Shown here: positions 1-8,403 of the stretch, one piece after another
Numbering within the stretch: position 1 is the first letter of the stretch
Layout of the letters: every line of letters starts with the position of its first letter
NCBI GenBank assembly: GCA_001281695.1
Contig: LJIE01000001.1
Span: 2,999,521 to 3,063,520, forward strand
Source: a bacterium 336/3
GTDB lineage: Bacteria > Bacteroidota > Bacteroidia > Cytophagales > Thermonemataceae
DNA: 64,000 nucleotides
Direction of reading: 5' to 3'
Program-made: the position numbers and the translations under genes
The notes under the pieces: generated by a model
Seen by the model: only the letters and a program-made list of their open reading frames with translations
Databases searched by the model: none
What the model was told of the DNA's origin: nothing

Positions 1-41
1 CATAAAGCAAAATTAAAAAACGTAGTTTGTAAAAAACTACC

Positions 42-878
42 TTGAAAAAGCACCATAAAACAATCATCATTTCGGATGTACATTTAGGGACATCAGGCTC
101 AAAAGCGAAACAGTTAGTTCGTTTTTTAAAGCAAAATACTTGTGAAAACTTGATTTTGAATGGAGATATTATAGATGGTTGGCAGTTACAGCGTTCATCG
201 GGCAAGTGGAAAAGAAAGCACACTCGTTTTTTTAAGCTGATTTTAAAAATGGTTGATAAATATAAAACGAAAGTTATTTATCTGAGAGGTAACCATGATG
301 ATTTTTTAGACCAAATTCTGCCTATACGCATTGGTAAAATCTCTATCATGCGAGATTATATCTATGAAAGTGCAGGAAAACGTTTTTACATTACACATGG
401 AGATATTTTTGATAGTATCACAACAAAACTAAAATTCATTGCCAAATTGGGCGATATTGGTTATACTTTCTTGTTGTGGTTGAATAAATGTTACAACCAA
501 TACCGAGCCAAACGAGGCTTGCCTTACTACTCACTTTCACAAAAAATAAAAGCAAAAGTAAAGTCGGCTGTTTCGTATATTGATGATTTTGAAAAAGAAC
601 TAGCTAATTTCGCTCGTGTTAAAGAGTGTGATGGGATTATTTGTGGGCATATTCATCAGCCCGCCATCAAAGAAATAGATGGCATTATATACATGAACTC
701 AGGCGATTGGGTAGAATCGCTGACTGCACTTACTGAGGATTTTAAAGGCAATTGGGAACTTGTTCATTATATCAAAGACATAGACATGCATGCTGAGTAT
801 GCCAAAGAGGAAGATAAAGATGATGAATTAGACGAATTAACTGACTTTGATATTCAAGATTTAATTAGCCAATCGTAA
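42..878 (+). CDS. LpxH-like metallophosphoesterase (UDP-2,3-diacylglucosamine diphosphatase family)
   Basis: A 278-residue calcineurin-like phosphoesterase. The metal-binding motifs are all present: SDVHLG (11-16), GDIIDG (41-46), GNHDD (83-87), HGD (119-121) and GHIHQP near residue 202. Family knowledge places such proteins with LpxH (COG2908), which cleaves UDP-2,3-diacylglucosamine in lipid A synthesis. The longer, acidic C-terminal tail differs from classical LpxH, so a related phosphodiesterase role is possible. The start is a TTG codon: an in-frame stop lies at 30-32 and there is no ATG before the first motif. It is followed by an intrinsic terminator, so it is probably the last gene of its transcript. 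Confidence 0.85.
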   Translation: MKKHHKTIIISDVHLGTSGSKAKQLVRFLKQNTCENLILNGDIIDGWQLQRSSGKWKRKHTRFFKLILKMVDKYKTKVIYLRGNHDDFLDQILPIRIGKISIMRDYIYESAGKRFYITHGDIFDSITTKLKFIAKLGDIGYTFLLWLNKCYNQYRAKRGLPYYSLSQKIKAKVKSAVSYIDDFEKELANFARVKECDGIICGHIHQPAIKEIDGIIYMNSGDWVESLTALTEDFKGNWELVHYIKDIDMHAEYAKEEDKDDELDELTDFDIQDLISQS

Positions 879-907
879 AGATTTTACTCTTATATCAATT
901 GAATCAG

Positions 908-939
908 AAAAATTGTAGCACTTTGTTACAATTTTTTTT
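908..939 (+). terminator. Intrinsic terminator after the LpxH-like gene
   Basis: Perfect inverted repeat AAATTGTA (910-917) / TACAATTT (927-934), with the inner pairs GCA/TGT extending the stem, followed by a T run to 939. It lies 30 bases after the stop codon of the phosphoesterase. Confidence 0.75.
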
Positions 940-996
940 ATTTTTTGTTGTTATTTTAATGATCATTCAATAAATTAGCAAATAATATTTCCAATT

Positions 997-1845
997 ATGC
1001 AAACGATCAACATACCCACTTCTGACGGTTATACACTTTCAGGAAGTATCTATCATTCTGATTTAAAACCAGATAAGATATTACTTATCAATCCTGCAGT
1101 TGCTGTACCTCAGCGTTATTACTCCGAATTTGCTCAATTCATGGTTCAGAAAGGCTATACGGTTTACACCTACGATTATAGAGGTATTGGTGCTTCCAAA
1201 TACTCAAAATTAAAAGGTTTTAAAGCTGATATGCAGGATTGGGCAACCAAAGATTTGACAGGAGTTTTATCGTTTATTCAAGAAAAGCATCCAAACACCT
1301 CTCTTTCTGTGGTAGGGCATAGTTTTGGTGGAAACTGTTTGGGACTCAACGAAAAATCAGAAAATGTATTTGATAAGATAGTAATGGTAGGCTCACAACA
1401 TGGATATTATGGCCATTATTGGGCAAGTAAAAAACCTCTTTTATTTGCGTTATGGAACATCTTTATCCCTACTTTTAGCCATTTATATGGATACTTCCCA
1501 TCTCAGTATTTTGGAATGGGTGAACAACTTCCCAAAGGAGTAGCTTTGGAATGGGCTAAAATATGCCGAAACCCACAATGGCTCTTTGCATACTTGCCTG
1601 AAAATAAAAATTATTACGGAAAAATAAAGCAACCCTTGCTTGCTATTAGTATAGAAGATGATTGGTATGCCCCAAAAAAAGCTGTAGAAAAACTTTTTGA
1701 AGATGGTTATAAAAACGCTCAAGCCAAACGTTTACACTTATATCCAAAAGATTTTGGCATGAAAGAAATTGGACATTTTGGCTTTTTCAAGAAGAAAAAT
1801 AAAGAACAATTATGGCATTTAGTAAGTGATTTTTTGAATGACTAG
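997..1845 (+). CDS. Alpha/beta hydrolase (COG4757-like)
   Basis: A 282-residue cytoplasmic alpha/beta hydrolase without a signal peptide. The nucleophile elbow GHSFGG puts the catalytic serine at 109; the likely acid is Asp221 or Asp222 in EDDWYAP and the histidine is His260 in IGHFGF, so the triad looks complete. The fold and length match serine hydrolases of the S33/COG4757 type; the substrate cannot be read from sequence. It starts with ATG and is followed after 15 bases by a TetR regulator on the same strand, then by small membrane proteins and two hotdog proteins. That context suggests acyl or lipid ester chemistry under TetR control, which is inference. Confidence 0.85.
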   Translation: MQTINIPTSDGYTLSGSIYHSDLKPDKILLINPAVAVPQRYYSEFAQFMVQKGYTVYTYDYRGIGASKYSKLKGFKADMQDWATKDLTGVLSFIQEKHPNTSLSVVGHSFGGNCLGLNEKSENVFDKIVMVGSQHGYYGHYWASKKPLLFALWNIFIPTFSHLYGYFPSQYFGMGEQLPKGVALEWAKICRNPQWLFAYLPENKNYYGKIKQPLLAISIEDDWYAPKKAVEKLFEDGYKNAQAKRLHLYPKDFGMKEIGHFGFFKKKNKEQLWHLVSDFLND

Positions 1846-1860
1846 TAAAATTTTTAACCT

Positions 1861-2427
1861 ATGACTGAACCTGCAAAAAAATATAGCAAGAAAGAGGAAA
1901 TCATGTGGATAGCATCCGATATTTTCAGGCAAAATGGCTACCATAATACCAGTATTTCGGATTTGGCAAAAGCTTGTGGTTTACACAATGCTCATTTTTA
2001 TTACTATTTCAAAGATAAAGAAAATCTTTTGGAAGAAAGTTTAGACTACATTACCAATTATTTCAATAAGAAAGTTTTTCAAATTGCTTTTCAAGAGGGT
2101 TTATCTCCAAAAGAAAAAGTGACCTTAATGCTTGAAACCACTAAAAAAATATTTTTATACAAACAAGGAGGCTGTATTATGGCTAATATCACTCTTGAAA
2201 CAGCTCAATACGATAGCCGTTTTATCCCTGTGATTCAGAATTTTTTTAATAAATGGACAGATTCCTTAAAACATATTTACCAAGAAATGTATCAGCCTCA
2301 AAAAGCTCAAGAAAAAGCAGAGCAGGCCATTCAAGATATAGAAGGAGGTATTTTATTGATGCGTTTATATAAAAATGATAAGTACTTTTTGAATGCTTTG
2401 CAAAGAGCCTCAGAAGTTTTAAACTGA
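1861..2427 (+). CDS. TetR/AcrR family transcriptional regulator
   Basis: A 188-residue repressor-type protein. The N-terminal 60 residues form the TetR DNA-binding domain: a helix with ASDIFRQNGYHNTS, then the helix-turn-helix ISDLAKACGLHNAHFYYYF and KDKENLL. The C-terminal half is all-helical ligand-binding and dimerisation sequence without a specific signature. The gene lies 15 bases behind the alpha/beta hydrolase and 54 bases ahead of a small membrane protein, so it probably controls this local transcript. Its ligand is unknown; the acyl-handling neighbours make a lipid-like effector plausible (inference). Confidence 0.88.
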   Translation: MTEPAKKYSKKEEIMWIASDIFRQNGYHNTSISDLAKACGLHNAHFYYYFKDKENLLEESLDYITNYFNKKVFQIAFQEGLSPKEKVTLMLETTKKIFLYKQGGCIMANITLETAQYDSRFIPVIQNFFNKWTDSLKHIYQEMYQPQKAQEKAEQAIQDIEGGILLMRLYKNDKYFLNALQRASEVLN

Positions 2428-2481
2428 TTGATGACTTAAATTTTGTTGTCATCATAACTCTTACATTTAAAAATTAAAAAG

Positions 2482-2862
2482 ATGGAATTAATCTTCAGAA
2501 TAACTCTTTTTATTACAGGAATCATAAACTTACTTCCATTCACATTGGTGTTCTTACCTGAAAAAATGTCAAAAAGTTATGGTATAGATATTTCTAACCC
2601 AAATTTAGAACTTTTATTAAGGCATAGAGCTGTACTTTTTGGTATTGTAGGAGGATTAATGCTGTATGCAGCGTTGATGAAAACCCATTATTATCTATCA
2701 ACAGCTATTGGACTCATGAGTATGATTTCTTTTGTTGTTTTATACTTTCATATTGGAGGGATAAACCAAGAATTAAAAAAAGTTATGATGATTGATGTAA
2801 TAGCATCTATTATATTACTATTGGTAGCAATTATTTACTTTGTTCATTCAAAAAATAAATGA
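2482..2862 (+). CDS. Small four-helix integral membrane protein
   Basis: A 126-residue hydrophobic protein with four predicted transmembrane segments (about 5-27, 48-66, 70-90 and 99-120). The loop between the first two segments contains LPEKMSKSYGIDI and LLLRHRAVLFG, a pattern common in small Bacteroidota membrane proteins of unknown role. No catalytic motif is visible. It sits between the TetR regulator and a DUF2798 protein, 7 bases upstream of the latter, so the two are very likely co-transcribed. Confidence 0.75.
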   Translation: MELIFRITLFITGIINLLPFTLVFLPEKMSKSYGIDISNPNLELLLRHRAVLFGIVGGLMLYAALMKTHYYLSTAIGLMSMISFVVLYFHIGGINQELKKVMMIDVIASIILLLVAIIYFVHSKNK

Positions 2863-2869
2863 ATAAGAC

Positions 2870-3085
2870 ATGAAACAACGACTTATTTTCGCCCTTTTGA
2901 TGGGCATTATTACCACAGGTATTATCTCTTTTACCCTTATCAGTATTAATGTTGGTTTTACAGAGAAATTTCTACAAATATGGCTCAAATCGTGGATAAT
3001 AGCTTATTTGGTTGTTATTCCAGCTATTTTATTTATTGCACCAAGAGTACAAGCATTTGTCAATAAGCATTTTACAGATAATTAA
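2870..3085 (+). CDS. DUF2798 family two-helix membrane protein
   Basis: A 71-residue protein with two transmembrane helices (about 6-27 and 38-57) separated by a short polar stretch with FLQIWLKSW, ending in the basic tail PRVQAFVNKHF. Size, topology and the final motif match DUF2798, a family of unknown function often found beside TetR regulators. It begins 7 bases after the preceding membrane protein and is followed after 23 bases by a DUF4442 gene. Confidence 0.75.
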   Translation: MKQRLIFALLMGIITTGIISFTLISINVGFTEKFLQIWLKSWIIAYLVVIPAILFIAPRVQAFVNKHFTDN

Positions 3086-3108
3086 AATTTGCTTCAACCA
3101 GTTTTTTT

Positions 3109-3636
3109 ATGAAAATAGATTTTTTAAAAACAGATAAAAAAGAATCATTCAAGATGTGGCGTTTTAGAACACTCATGAATTGGTATCCGATGTACTTTGG
3201 TACTGGCGGAAAGATTTTATTTTGGTCTGATGATAGCCAAGAAGTTCATTTAAGACTCAAATTAAGCCTTTGGACATACAATTATGTAGGGACTATTTTT
3301 GGGGGCAGTATGTTTGCAGCCTCAGACCCTTTTTACATGATTATGCTGATGAATAATCTCGGAAAAGATTATGTAGTTTGGGATAAATCTGCTCAAATAC
3401 GTTTTAAAAAACCTGCTAAACAAACTTTATATGCTAAATATACTTTAGATACTCCCCTACTTGACTCCATCAAGCAAGAAGTTGCTGAAAAACAAGAAAT
3501 TGATAAAATTTTTAAGATACAATGGGTTGATCAGAATGGCGTAGTTCATTCAGAAATTGAAAGAGCCTGTTACATTGCCAACAAACAGTTTTATCAGCAA
3601 AAAAAAGGATTTATACAAACAGCCAAATTTGCTTAA
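3109..3636 (+). CDS. DUF4442 hotdog-fold thioesterase-like protein
   Basis: A 175-residue protein matching the DUF4442 group of hotdog proteins, several of which are described as tetrameric acyl-CoA thioesterases. Recognisable family features are the LRLKLSLWTYN strand, GTIFGGSMFAASDP at the start of the central hotdog helix, MMNNLGKDYVVWDK and IRFKKPAK. No signal peptide is present. It is the first of two adjacent DUF4442 genes. Acyl-thioester hydrolysis is a family-level inference; no substrate can be named. Confidence 0.8.
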   Translation: MKIDFLKTDKKESFKMWRFRTLMNWYPMYFGTGGKILFWSDDSQEVHLRLKLSLWTYNYVGTIFGGSMFAASDPFYMIMLMNNLGKDYVVWDKSAQIRFKKPAKQTLYAKYTLDTPLLDSIKQEVAEKQEIDKIFKIQWVDQNGVVHSEIERACYIANKQFYQQKKGFIQTAKFA

Positions 3637-3657
3637 ACCTTTAAATAATAACCAGCT

Positions 3658-4161
3658 ATGAAGAAACATTGGTATCGCATGAAGTTCAATTGGTGGCTTC
3701 TGTTACATCGGAAAAATGCTTGGATTAGCTCTCTTTCAAGCAATTATTGTGAGCTTTCCCTTAAGATTCTCATGAATCGGTTTACACCTCAATATTATGG
3801 TTCTATGGCTCCTGTAGCTATGTTAGAAGCAACAGATGTGATTTATGAATGGCTATTACTCAAAAATTTGGGCAAAGAATATGTTGTTTTTAGTAAAGAA
3901 ACCCATATCAAAAATATTAGACCAGCCAAACAATCTCTATATGCTCATTTTATTATCAATCCTTTTTTGGTATTTGATATTATTGAGAAGGTAGAACATT
4001 GGCAAGAACATGAATTTAGCTTCTGGATTACCCTTAAAGACAAGCAAGATAAAATCTATGCCCAAATTGAAAAAACAGTTTATGTAGCCAGAAAAGATTT
4101 TTATAAAATTCGTCAGGCTCATGTTCAATACGAAAATACTCTCAGCAAACTGATTAGTTAG
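3658..4161 (+). CDS. Second DUF4442 hotdog-fold protein, diverged paralogue
   Basis: A 167-residue paralogue of the preceding protein. It shares the order of blocks: MNRFTPQYYGSMAPVAMLEATD in place of the hotdog-helix segment, LLLKNLGKEYVVFSKE, HIKNIRPAKQ and a C-terminal KIYAQIEKTVYVA strand. The glycine-rich helix start (GTIFGGSMFA in the first copy) is changed to YYGSMAPVAM, which suggests altered or lost activity in one copy. It begins 21 bases after the first copy. Its last 8 bases overlap the end of the convergent haem lipoprotein gene. Confidence 0.72.
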   Translation: MKKHWYRMKFNWWLLLHRKNAWISSLSSNYCELSLKILMNRFTPQYYGSMAPVAMLEATDVIYEWLLLKNLGKEYVVFSKETHIKNIRPAKQSLYAHFIINPFLVFDIIEKVEHWQEHEFSFWITLKDKQDKIYAQIEKTVYVARKDFYKIRQAHVQYENTLSKLIS

Positions 4162-4675
4162 TTTCTTTGATATTGAGTTTTTTAATTTTTTTGATAGGCC
4201 CAGGGCAATGGCTCTGATGGCATGCAACACAGTTTTGAATCACAATATCAAACTGTTTGATACGTTTTTTTTCATCTTTTTCTTCATAAAGCCTATTGAG
4301 ATTATCCTCGAAGGCTTTTGCCATATCAGGATATGCTTCTGTTTTGGTATCTTTATCTGTGGGGGTTGCCGCATGCAAATACCTGAATTTTTCTCTGAAA
4401 TCAGGGGGTAATTTGCCTTCTAACACAGCTTTTTTAATCATTTCAGAATCATCATACATTTCACGCATCAAAACAGAAAGCTCACTGCCTCCATTGGGAT
4501 AAATAGTAGAATCGGTGTATTTTGCGTAATTAAGTGTAGGTTTTGAGATTTCCTGTTTTTTCTCAGTTTGGATAGAATCTTTTTTGACTGTTTCCTTTGT
4601 TTCGGTTTGTTGTTGACAGTTATGAAATACTGCCAAACTAAAAATCCCGAATGCTAAAATGTATAGAAATTTCAT
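4154..4675 (-). CDS. Cytochrome c'-like haem lipoprotein
   Basis: A 173-residue exported lipoprotein. The N-terminus is a lipoprotein signal ending at Cys20 (VFHNC), followed by a charged linker of about 30 residues. The rest is helical with one haem c site, C149-V-A-C152-H153, near the C-terminus, which resembles the four-helix cytochrome c' layout. An extra cysteine follows closely (CVACHQSHC). Family knowledge suggests a periplasm- or surface-facing electron-transfer or gas-binding role; the partner is unknown. The upstream DUF4920 gene on the same strand is separated by a terminator. Confidence 0.75.
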   Translation of the reverse strand: MKFLYILAFGIFSLAVFHNCQQQTETKETVKKDSIQTEKKQEISKPTLNYAKYTDSTIYPNGGSELSVLMREMYDDSEMIKKAVLEGKLPPDFREKFRYLHAATPTDKDTKTEAYPDMAKAFEDNLNRLYEEKDEKKRIKQFDIVIQNCVACHQSHCPGPIKKIKKLNIKETN

Positions 4676-4687
4676 AAAAAAATATTT

Positions 4688-4722
4688 AAAAAACCTTTAC
4701 AGATTTGTTCTATAAAGGTTTT
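4688..4722 (-). terminator. Intrinsic terminator after the DUF4920 gene
   Basis: Inverted repeat AAAACCTTTA (4690-4699) / TAAAGGTTTT (4713-4722). Read on the minus strand the stem is followed by six T. It lies between the DUF4920 stop and the start of the haem lipoprotein gene. Confidence 0.7.
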
Positions 4723-4746
4723 GATGAGATTAAACGTTCCTTAAAA

Positions 4747-5190
4747 TTATTTGATAATTACACCTTTTGCTTCAAAAGAAAGTTCTTCTTTGGATTGAGT
4801 AATTTTTGCAATTTCTTCTTTTGATTTTTTAGCATCTTCAGCATAATGCTTTTGTGTAGCAACATCAATAGTTTCTTTAGAAGCAACTCCTTCAATGATT
4901 ACTTGCTTGCCTGCTGCATCTTTAGGAACAAAGAAAGCATAATCTTTAAATTTTACTCTCATTTTTTGTCCATTTCCTAGGTCTAATTGCATCCAACAAC
5001 CTTTTTTCTGACAAACAGATTCGATTTTTCCTGTAAGTTTGGTATCTAAAGTTTTTTTACCTTGCATCAGTTTAGGGAGTTCTGATACAGCTACTGCATT
5101 AGCTTCTGTAATTTTTTCTCCATATTGCTTCTGAGCCATTACCCAAGAAGACACTAAAAATAAAGCGAAGGCAACTACTAATTTTTTCAT
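4747..5190 (-). CDS. DUF4920 domain exported protein
   Basis: A 147-residue protein with a clear signal peptide (MKKLVVAFALFLVSSWVMAQ). The mature part shows the DUF4920 pattern: a beta-rich domain with TKLTGKIESVCQKKGCWMQL, then KMRVKFKDYAFFVPKD and GKQVIIEGVA. The conserved CQKKGCWM cysteine pair suggests a redox or metal site, though the family has no established function. An upstream in-frame ATG at 5220 would place ten polar residues before the signal peptide, so the start at 5190 is preferred. A terminator follows it. Confidence 0.82.
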   Translation of the reverse strand: MKKLVVAFALFLVSSWVMAQKQYGEKITEANAVAVSELPKLMQGKKTLDTKLTGKIESVCQKKGCWMQLDLGNGQKMRVKFKDYAFFVPKDAAGKQVIIEGVASKETIDVATQKHYAEDAKKSKEEIAKITQSKEELSFEAKGVIIK

Positions 5191-5440
5191 GGTAATAAAT
5201 AATTTTTTTAGTTTGGACATCTGTAACTTTAACGTGATTCGTTTCTAAAAAATTCTTAAAAAAATAAAAACTTCTGAAATTTGGAACTATTCTAAATCTA
5301 CACAACTTATGTACCAATTTTGTTTATAGCTAATATATGCCTTTTCATAAACTTAAACCTACTATTAATGAAAAAGTGGCTTTATATTTGATTGAATAGG
5401 TTAGTTTTGTAATTCTCTAATTTTTTTAATTTTTATACTG

Positions 5441-6289
5441 ATGCTTAGATTTTTTTCATGTTTTTTATTTATTCTTTTGATAAGTAGCTGTTCTGAGACG
5501 AAAGAGCAAGATGCTCAAGGAAAAGAAGATACTATTGCCTCTAACTTATCCACTGACAGTTCCTCTTCTAAAACGGAAGACCCTGAATTGGAGGAATTTA
5601 AGGTAAATGATGCTCAAAAGAAAGGCATCATGCTCAATATTGTTAGGCAATATTGCCAAAGTATCGCTGAAAAAGATTATAAAAAACTTGAATCGTTATT
5701 TGCTGATTCTGTAAATCAATACGCTTTTTTAAAAAATACAACCAAAGAGCAAATTGCTTTGGAAATGAAGCGTTTTTATGCAGGTAAAAAAGATATTCGT
5801 TTGGTGGCAGACTATGGCGAAATGAAGATTAAAGATTATACACTTAATATTCCTATTTTTATTTCTTGGGAAAAATATAAAGCTGATACTCAAGCAGAAA
5901 TCATCTTTGATAAAGCTTTTAACATGGTTTCATTTACAGAAAAGCCTTATATCAAAGCCAAAGAAGGCGATAAAGTAAAAAATTGGGCAGGTAAATATGT
6001 AATTGAAGGTGGCAGACAAGAAGAAGCTTTTTTAGAAATTACTGCCATAAGTGCCAAAAAATTGGAGTTTAGTATTCGCCTTGCTGAAAATGGTGATTGC
6101 AAAGGAACAAAATTTGAAGGCACAGCTATTATTTTATCTGATACAGAGGCTTCTACAACAGAATCGGAGGACTGTAAAATGTCTTTTATACTCGAAAAAG
6201 AACAAATTACACTTAAAGAAGTGCCTGGTTGCACTGCACACAAAATAGCTTGCAGTTTTGAAGGTATTTATACTAAAAAAAGTAAATAG
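5441..6289 (+). CDS. Lipoprotein with an NTF2-like domain and a cysteine-rich C-terminal beta domain
   Basis: A 282-residue lipoprotein with the lipobox LISSC (Cys17) and a serine- and acid-rich linker. Residues about 60-170 look like an NTF2/SnoaL-like fold (IVRQYCQSIAEKDYKKLESLF and a following beta sheet). The C-terminal part, from about 183, starts GKYVIEGG and has cysteines in GDCKGTKF, SEDCKMSF, PGCTAHKIACSF, ending FEGIY; this spacing recurs in small Bacteroidota lipoproteins. No enzyme motif is seen. It is monocistronic, with a terminator after it. Confidence 0.65.
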   Translation: MLRFFSCFLFILLISSCSETKEQDAQGKEDTIASNLSTDSSSSKTEDPELEEFKVNDAQKKGIMLNIVRQYCQSIAEKDYKKLESLFADSVNQYAFLKNTTKEQIALEMKRFYAGKKDIRLVADYGEMKIKDYTLNIPIFISWEKYKADTQAEIIFDKAFNMVSFTEKPYIKAKEGDKVKNWAGKYVIEGGRQEEAFLEITAISAKKLEFSIRLAENGDCKGTKFEGTAIILSDTEASTTESEDCKMSFILEKEQITLKEVPGCTAHKIACSFEGIYTKKSK

Positions 6290-6323
6290 AGAAAGTTTTA
6301 AATATAGTTTTGTAGTGATAGAA

Positions 6324-6352
6324 AAGCATTTCCTCTTGGGAAATGTTTTTTT
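6324..6352 (+). terminator. Intrinsic terminator after the NTF2-like lipoprotein gene
   Basis: Stem CATTTCC (6327-6333) / GGAAATG (6339-6345) with a five-base loop and seven following T. Confidence 0.75.
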
Positions 6353-6434
6353 GTTTTGAGTGGAAATATTCATTGATAAATAGGCTTATATTTACATAAT
6401 ATTATTGATGTGCTTAAACCTTTCAAAAATGCTC

Positions 6435-6836
6435 ATGAAACAAATTATAAAATGGGGACATCAACATCCAAAAGAATTATTTAAAATAGATGGTATAGGA
6501 GCTATTATCTCAGCAGTATTATTAGGATTTGTATTGGTGCATTTTGAAGAATTATTTGGTATACCCAAATCTACTCTATATTTTCTTGCTCTATTGCCTT
6601 GTTTTTTTGCTTGTTATGATTTTTACTGTTATTTTAGAGTTGATAAGAAATTAAAATACTTTCTGAAAGGCATTGCTTTTGTAAATCTGTCATATTGTTT
6701 TTTATCTATAGGATTAACCTTTTATCATAAAAACAGTGTAACAGCTTTGGGTTGGGTATATATTTTTGCAGAAAGTTTTATTGTCATTTTACTTGCCGTT
6801 CTAGAGTTGAAAATTGCAGAAAGTCAAAATATATAA
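6435..6836 (+). CDS. Small four-helix membrane protein
   Basis: A 134-residue protein with four hydrophobic segments (about 21-38, 44-66, 76-94 and 105-124 of this reading). The N-terminus MKQIIKWGHQHPKELFKIDG is amphipathic and precedes the first helix; similar WG-x-x-x-P-x-x-LF-x-IDG starts are familiar in small Bacteroidota membrane proteins of unknown function. TTG and ATG codons farther upstream (6405, 6408, 6429) are possible starts, but the ATG at 6435 gives the cleanest N-terminus. It precedes the TPR lipoprotein by 17 bases. Confidence 0.65.
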   Translation: MKQIIKWGHQHPKELFKIDGIGAIISAVLLGFVLVHFEELFGIPKSTLYFLALLPCFFACYDFYCYFRVDKKLKYFLKGIAFVNLSYCFLSIGLTFYHKNSVTALGWVYIFAESFIVILLAVLELKIAESQNI

Positions 6837-6853
6837 ACGAAAATGTATATACA

Positions 6854-7831
6854 ATGATGCCACATAAGTTTCATTTATTCTTCATATTTCTCTTAATCTC
6901 TTTATGTGCTTGTGGGCAATTAGATAAAGAAACAAATATTCATTTTGAAAAAGCTACAAAACTTTTCAATAATAAAGAATATGAAAGTGCTTTAATTTAC
7001 GTTGATAAAGTGATAGAAAAATATCCTACTGACTATTTTTCTTGGACATTGAAAGGGCGTATTTTATTTAATCTTAGAAAAGATGCTGAAGCTCTGAAAG
7101 CTCTCGATAAGGCTATAGAACTCAATCCAAAGTATTATGAAGCTTATGGACACAGAGCCGTTTTATGTAGCTCTATTGGAAAATGTAGTCAAAATCAAAT
7201 TATCAATGACTTTGATATGGCTCTTATTGGCAAACCCAACGATACGAAACTCATTGAGAGAAAAGCCTATTACCTTTATAAGTCAGGATTATTTATTCAA
7301 TGTATTGAAGAATGCAATAAGATTTTTAAGTTTGAGCCTAACAATTACTATGGTTTTATGCTAAGAGCACCAGCATATAAAAAACTTGGTAAGAATGAAT
7401 TAGCTCTCAAAGACTACAATCAAGCTATTGATATAAATCCCAAAGAAAACTTTGCTTATGCAGAAAGAGGACTTTTCTTTACAGAACAAGAAAAATATGA
7501 TGAGGCTGTTAAAGATTTTGATAAATCTCTTGAACTAATATCTAAGAAGAATAATGACCCTGATTTTTTAATACTGAAGGCTTATGATCTAAATAACAGA
7601 GGCTTTGCTTATTTTAAATTAGGTAATGCTGAAAAAGCCTTGATTGATATGAATACTTCTTTAGAATTACTCTCAACAAATTCTTATGCCTATAAAAATC
7701 GTGCTTTGGTGTATTTGAGTAAAAGAGAAAAAAACAAAGGATGTGCAGACTTGCAAAAGGCTCTTGAATTGGGATATACACAAAAATATGGGGATGAAGT
7801 AGAAGTATTAATCAAAAAATATTGTAAATAA
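6854..7831 (+). CDS. TPR-repeat lipoprotein
   Basis: A 325-residue lipoprotein with tetratricopeptide repeats. The signal peptide ends in the lipobox LCAC. The mature protein carries about eight TPR-like helix pairs, for example NKEYESALIYVDKVIEKYPT, KDAEALKALDKAIELNPK, NELALKDYNQAIDINPK and KYDEAVKDFDKSLEL. TPR proteins act as scaffolds; the partner is unknown. An open frame extends upstream into the membrane protein gene, but that part reads as out-of-frame overlap, so the ATG pair at 6854/6857 is taken as the start. The next gene begins 5 bases after the stop. Confidence 0.82.
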   Translation: MMPHKFHLFFIFLLISLCACGQLDKETNIHFEKATKLFNNKEYESALIYVDKVIEKYPTDYFSWTLKGRILFNLRKDAEALKALDKAIELNPKYYEAYGHRAVLCSSIGKCSQNQIINDFDMALIGKPNDTKLIERKAYYLYKSGLFIQCIEECNKIFKFEPNNYYGFMLRAPAYKKLGKNELALKDYNQAIDINPKENFAYAERGLFFTEQEKYDEAVKDFDKSLELISKKNNDPDFLILKAYDLNNRGFAYFKLGNAEKALIDMNTSLELLSTNSYAYKNRALVYLSKREKNKGCADLQKALELGYTQKYGDEVEVLIKKYCK

Positions 7832-7836
7832 GAATT

Positions 7837-8376
7837 ATGAGAAAGATAGTTTATTATGTTGCCAGTTCATTAGATGGGTTTATTGCTGGTTTTAATGATG
7901 ATATAAGCGGTTTTGTAGGAGCAGGTAATGGTGTTGACAAGTATTTAGCAGATTTGGCAAATTTTGATACTGTTGTTATGGGTAGAAAAACCTATGAATT
8001 TGGTTATCAGTATGGACTACAAGCTGGGCAACCTGCTTATCCTCATATGAAGCACTATATTTTTTCGGAAAGTTTAAAGTTTGAAAATCAAGACCCTAAA
8101 GTTCAAGTGAGAAGAATGGATATTGGTGAAATTGAGACTCTAAAAAACCAAAATGGAACAGATATTTATTTGTGTGGTGGTGGATTGTTTGCTGGCTGGC
8201 TTTTGGATAATCAAAAAATTGATATTCTCAAACTTAAACTCAATCCTCTGATTTTGGGAAGAGGTATCAAATTGTTTGGAGAATCCTCTAAAAAATATAG
8301 CCTAAATCTTTTAGATACAGAATCTTATGAAAATAACTTACAGATTATGACCTATCAAATTCGATATGAACGCTAA
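7837..8376 (+). CDS. RibD C-terminal / dihydrofolate reductase-like protein
   Basis: A 179-residue protein of the stand-alone RibD C-terminal family (YyaP/YwjB type). Typical blocks are present: IVYYVASSLDGFIAG at the N-terminus, TVVMGRKTYEFG, YIFSES, IYLCGGGLFAGWLL and LNPLILGRGIKLFG. These build a dihydrofolate-reductase-like NADPH-binding fold, but stand-alone members mostly have no proven substrate. It is cytoplasmic and starts 5 bases after the TPR lipoprotein gene. Confidence 0.85.
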   Translation: MRKIVYYVASSLDGFIAGFNDDISGFVGAGNGVDKYLADLANFDTVVMGRKTYEFGYQYGLQAGQPAYPHMKHYIFSESLKFENQDPKVQVRRMDIGEIETLKNQNGTDIYLCGGGLFAGWLLDNQKIDILKLKLNPLILGRGIKLFGESSKKYSLNLLDTESYENNLQIMTYQIRYER

Positions 8377-8403
8377 AACTAATTTATTTCAACCTATCCA
8401 ATT

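Noticed and set aside
5191-5440. Promoters in the 250-base divergent spacer before the NTF2-like lipoprotein gene
   Set aside because: TTTG boxes occur, but none has an acceptable TAnnTTTG partner at 19-21 bases.
6752-6853. Upstream extension of the TPR lipoprotein frame
   Set aside because: It reads the membrane-protein gene out of frame; the lipoprotein signal peptide begins at the ATG pair 6854/6857.
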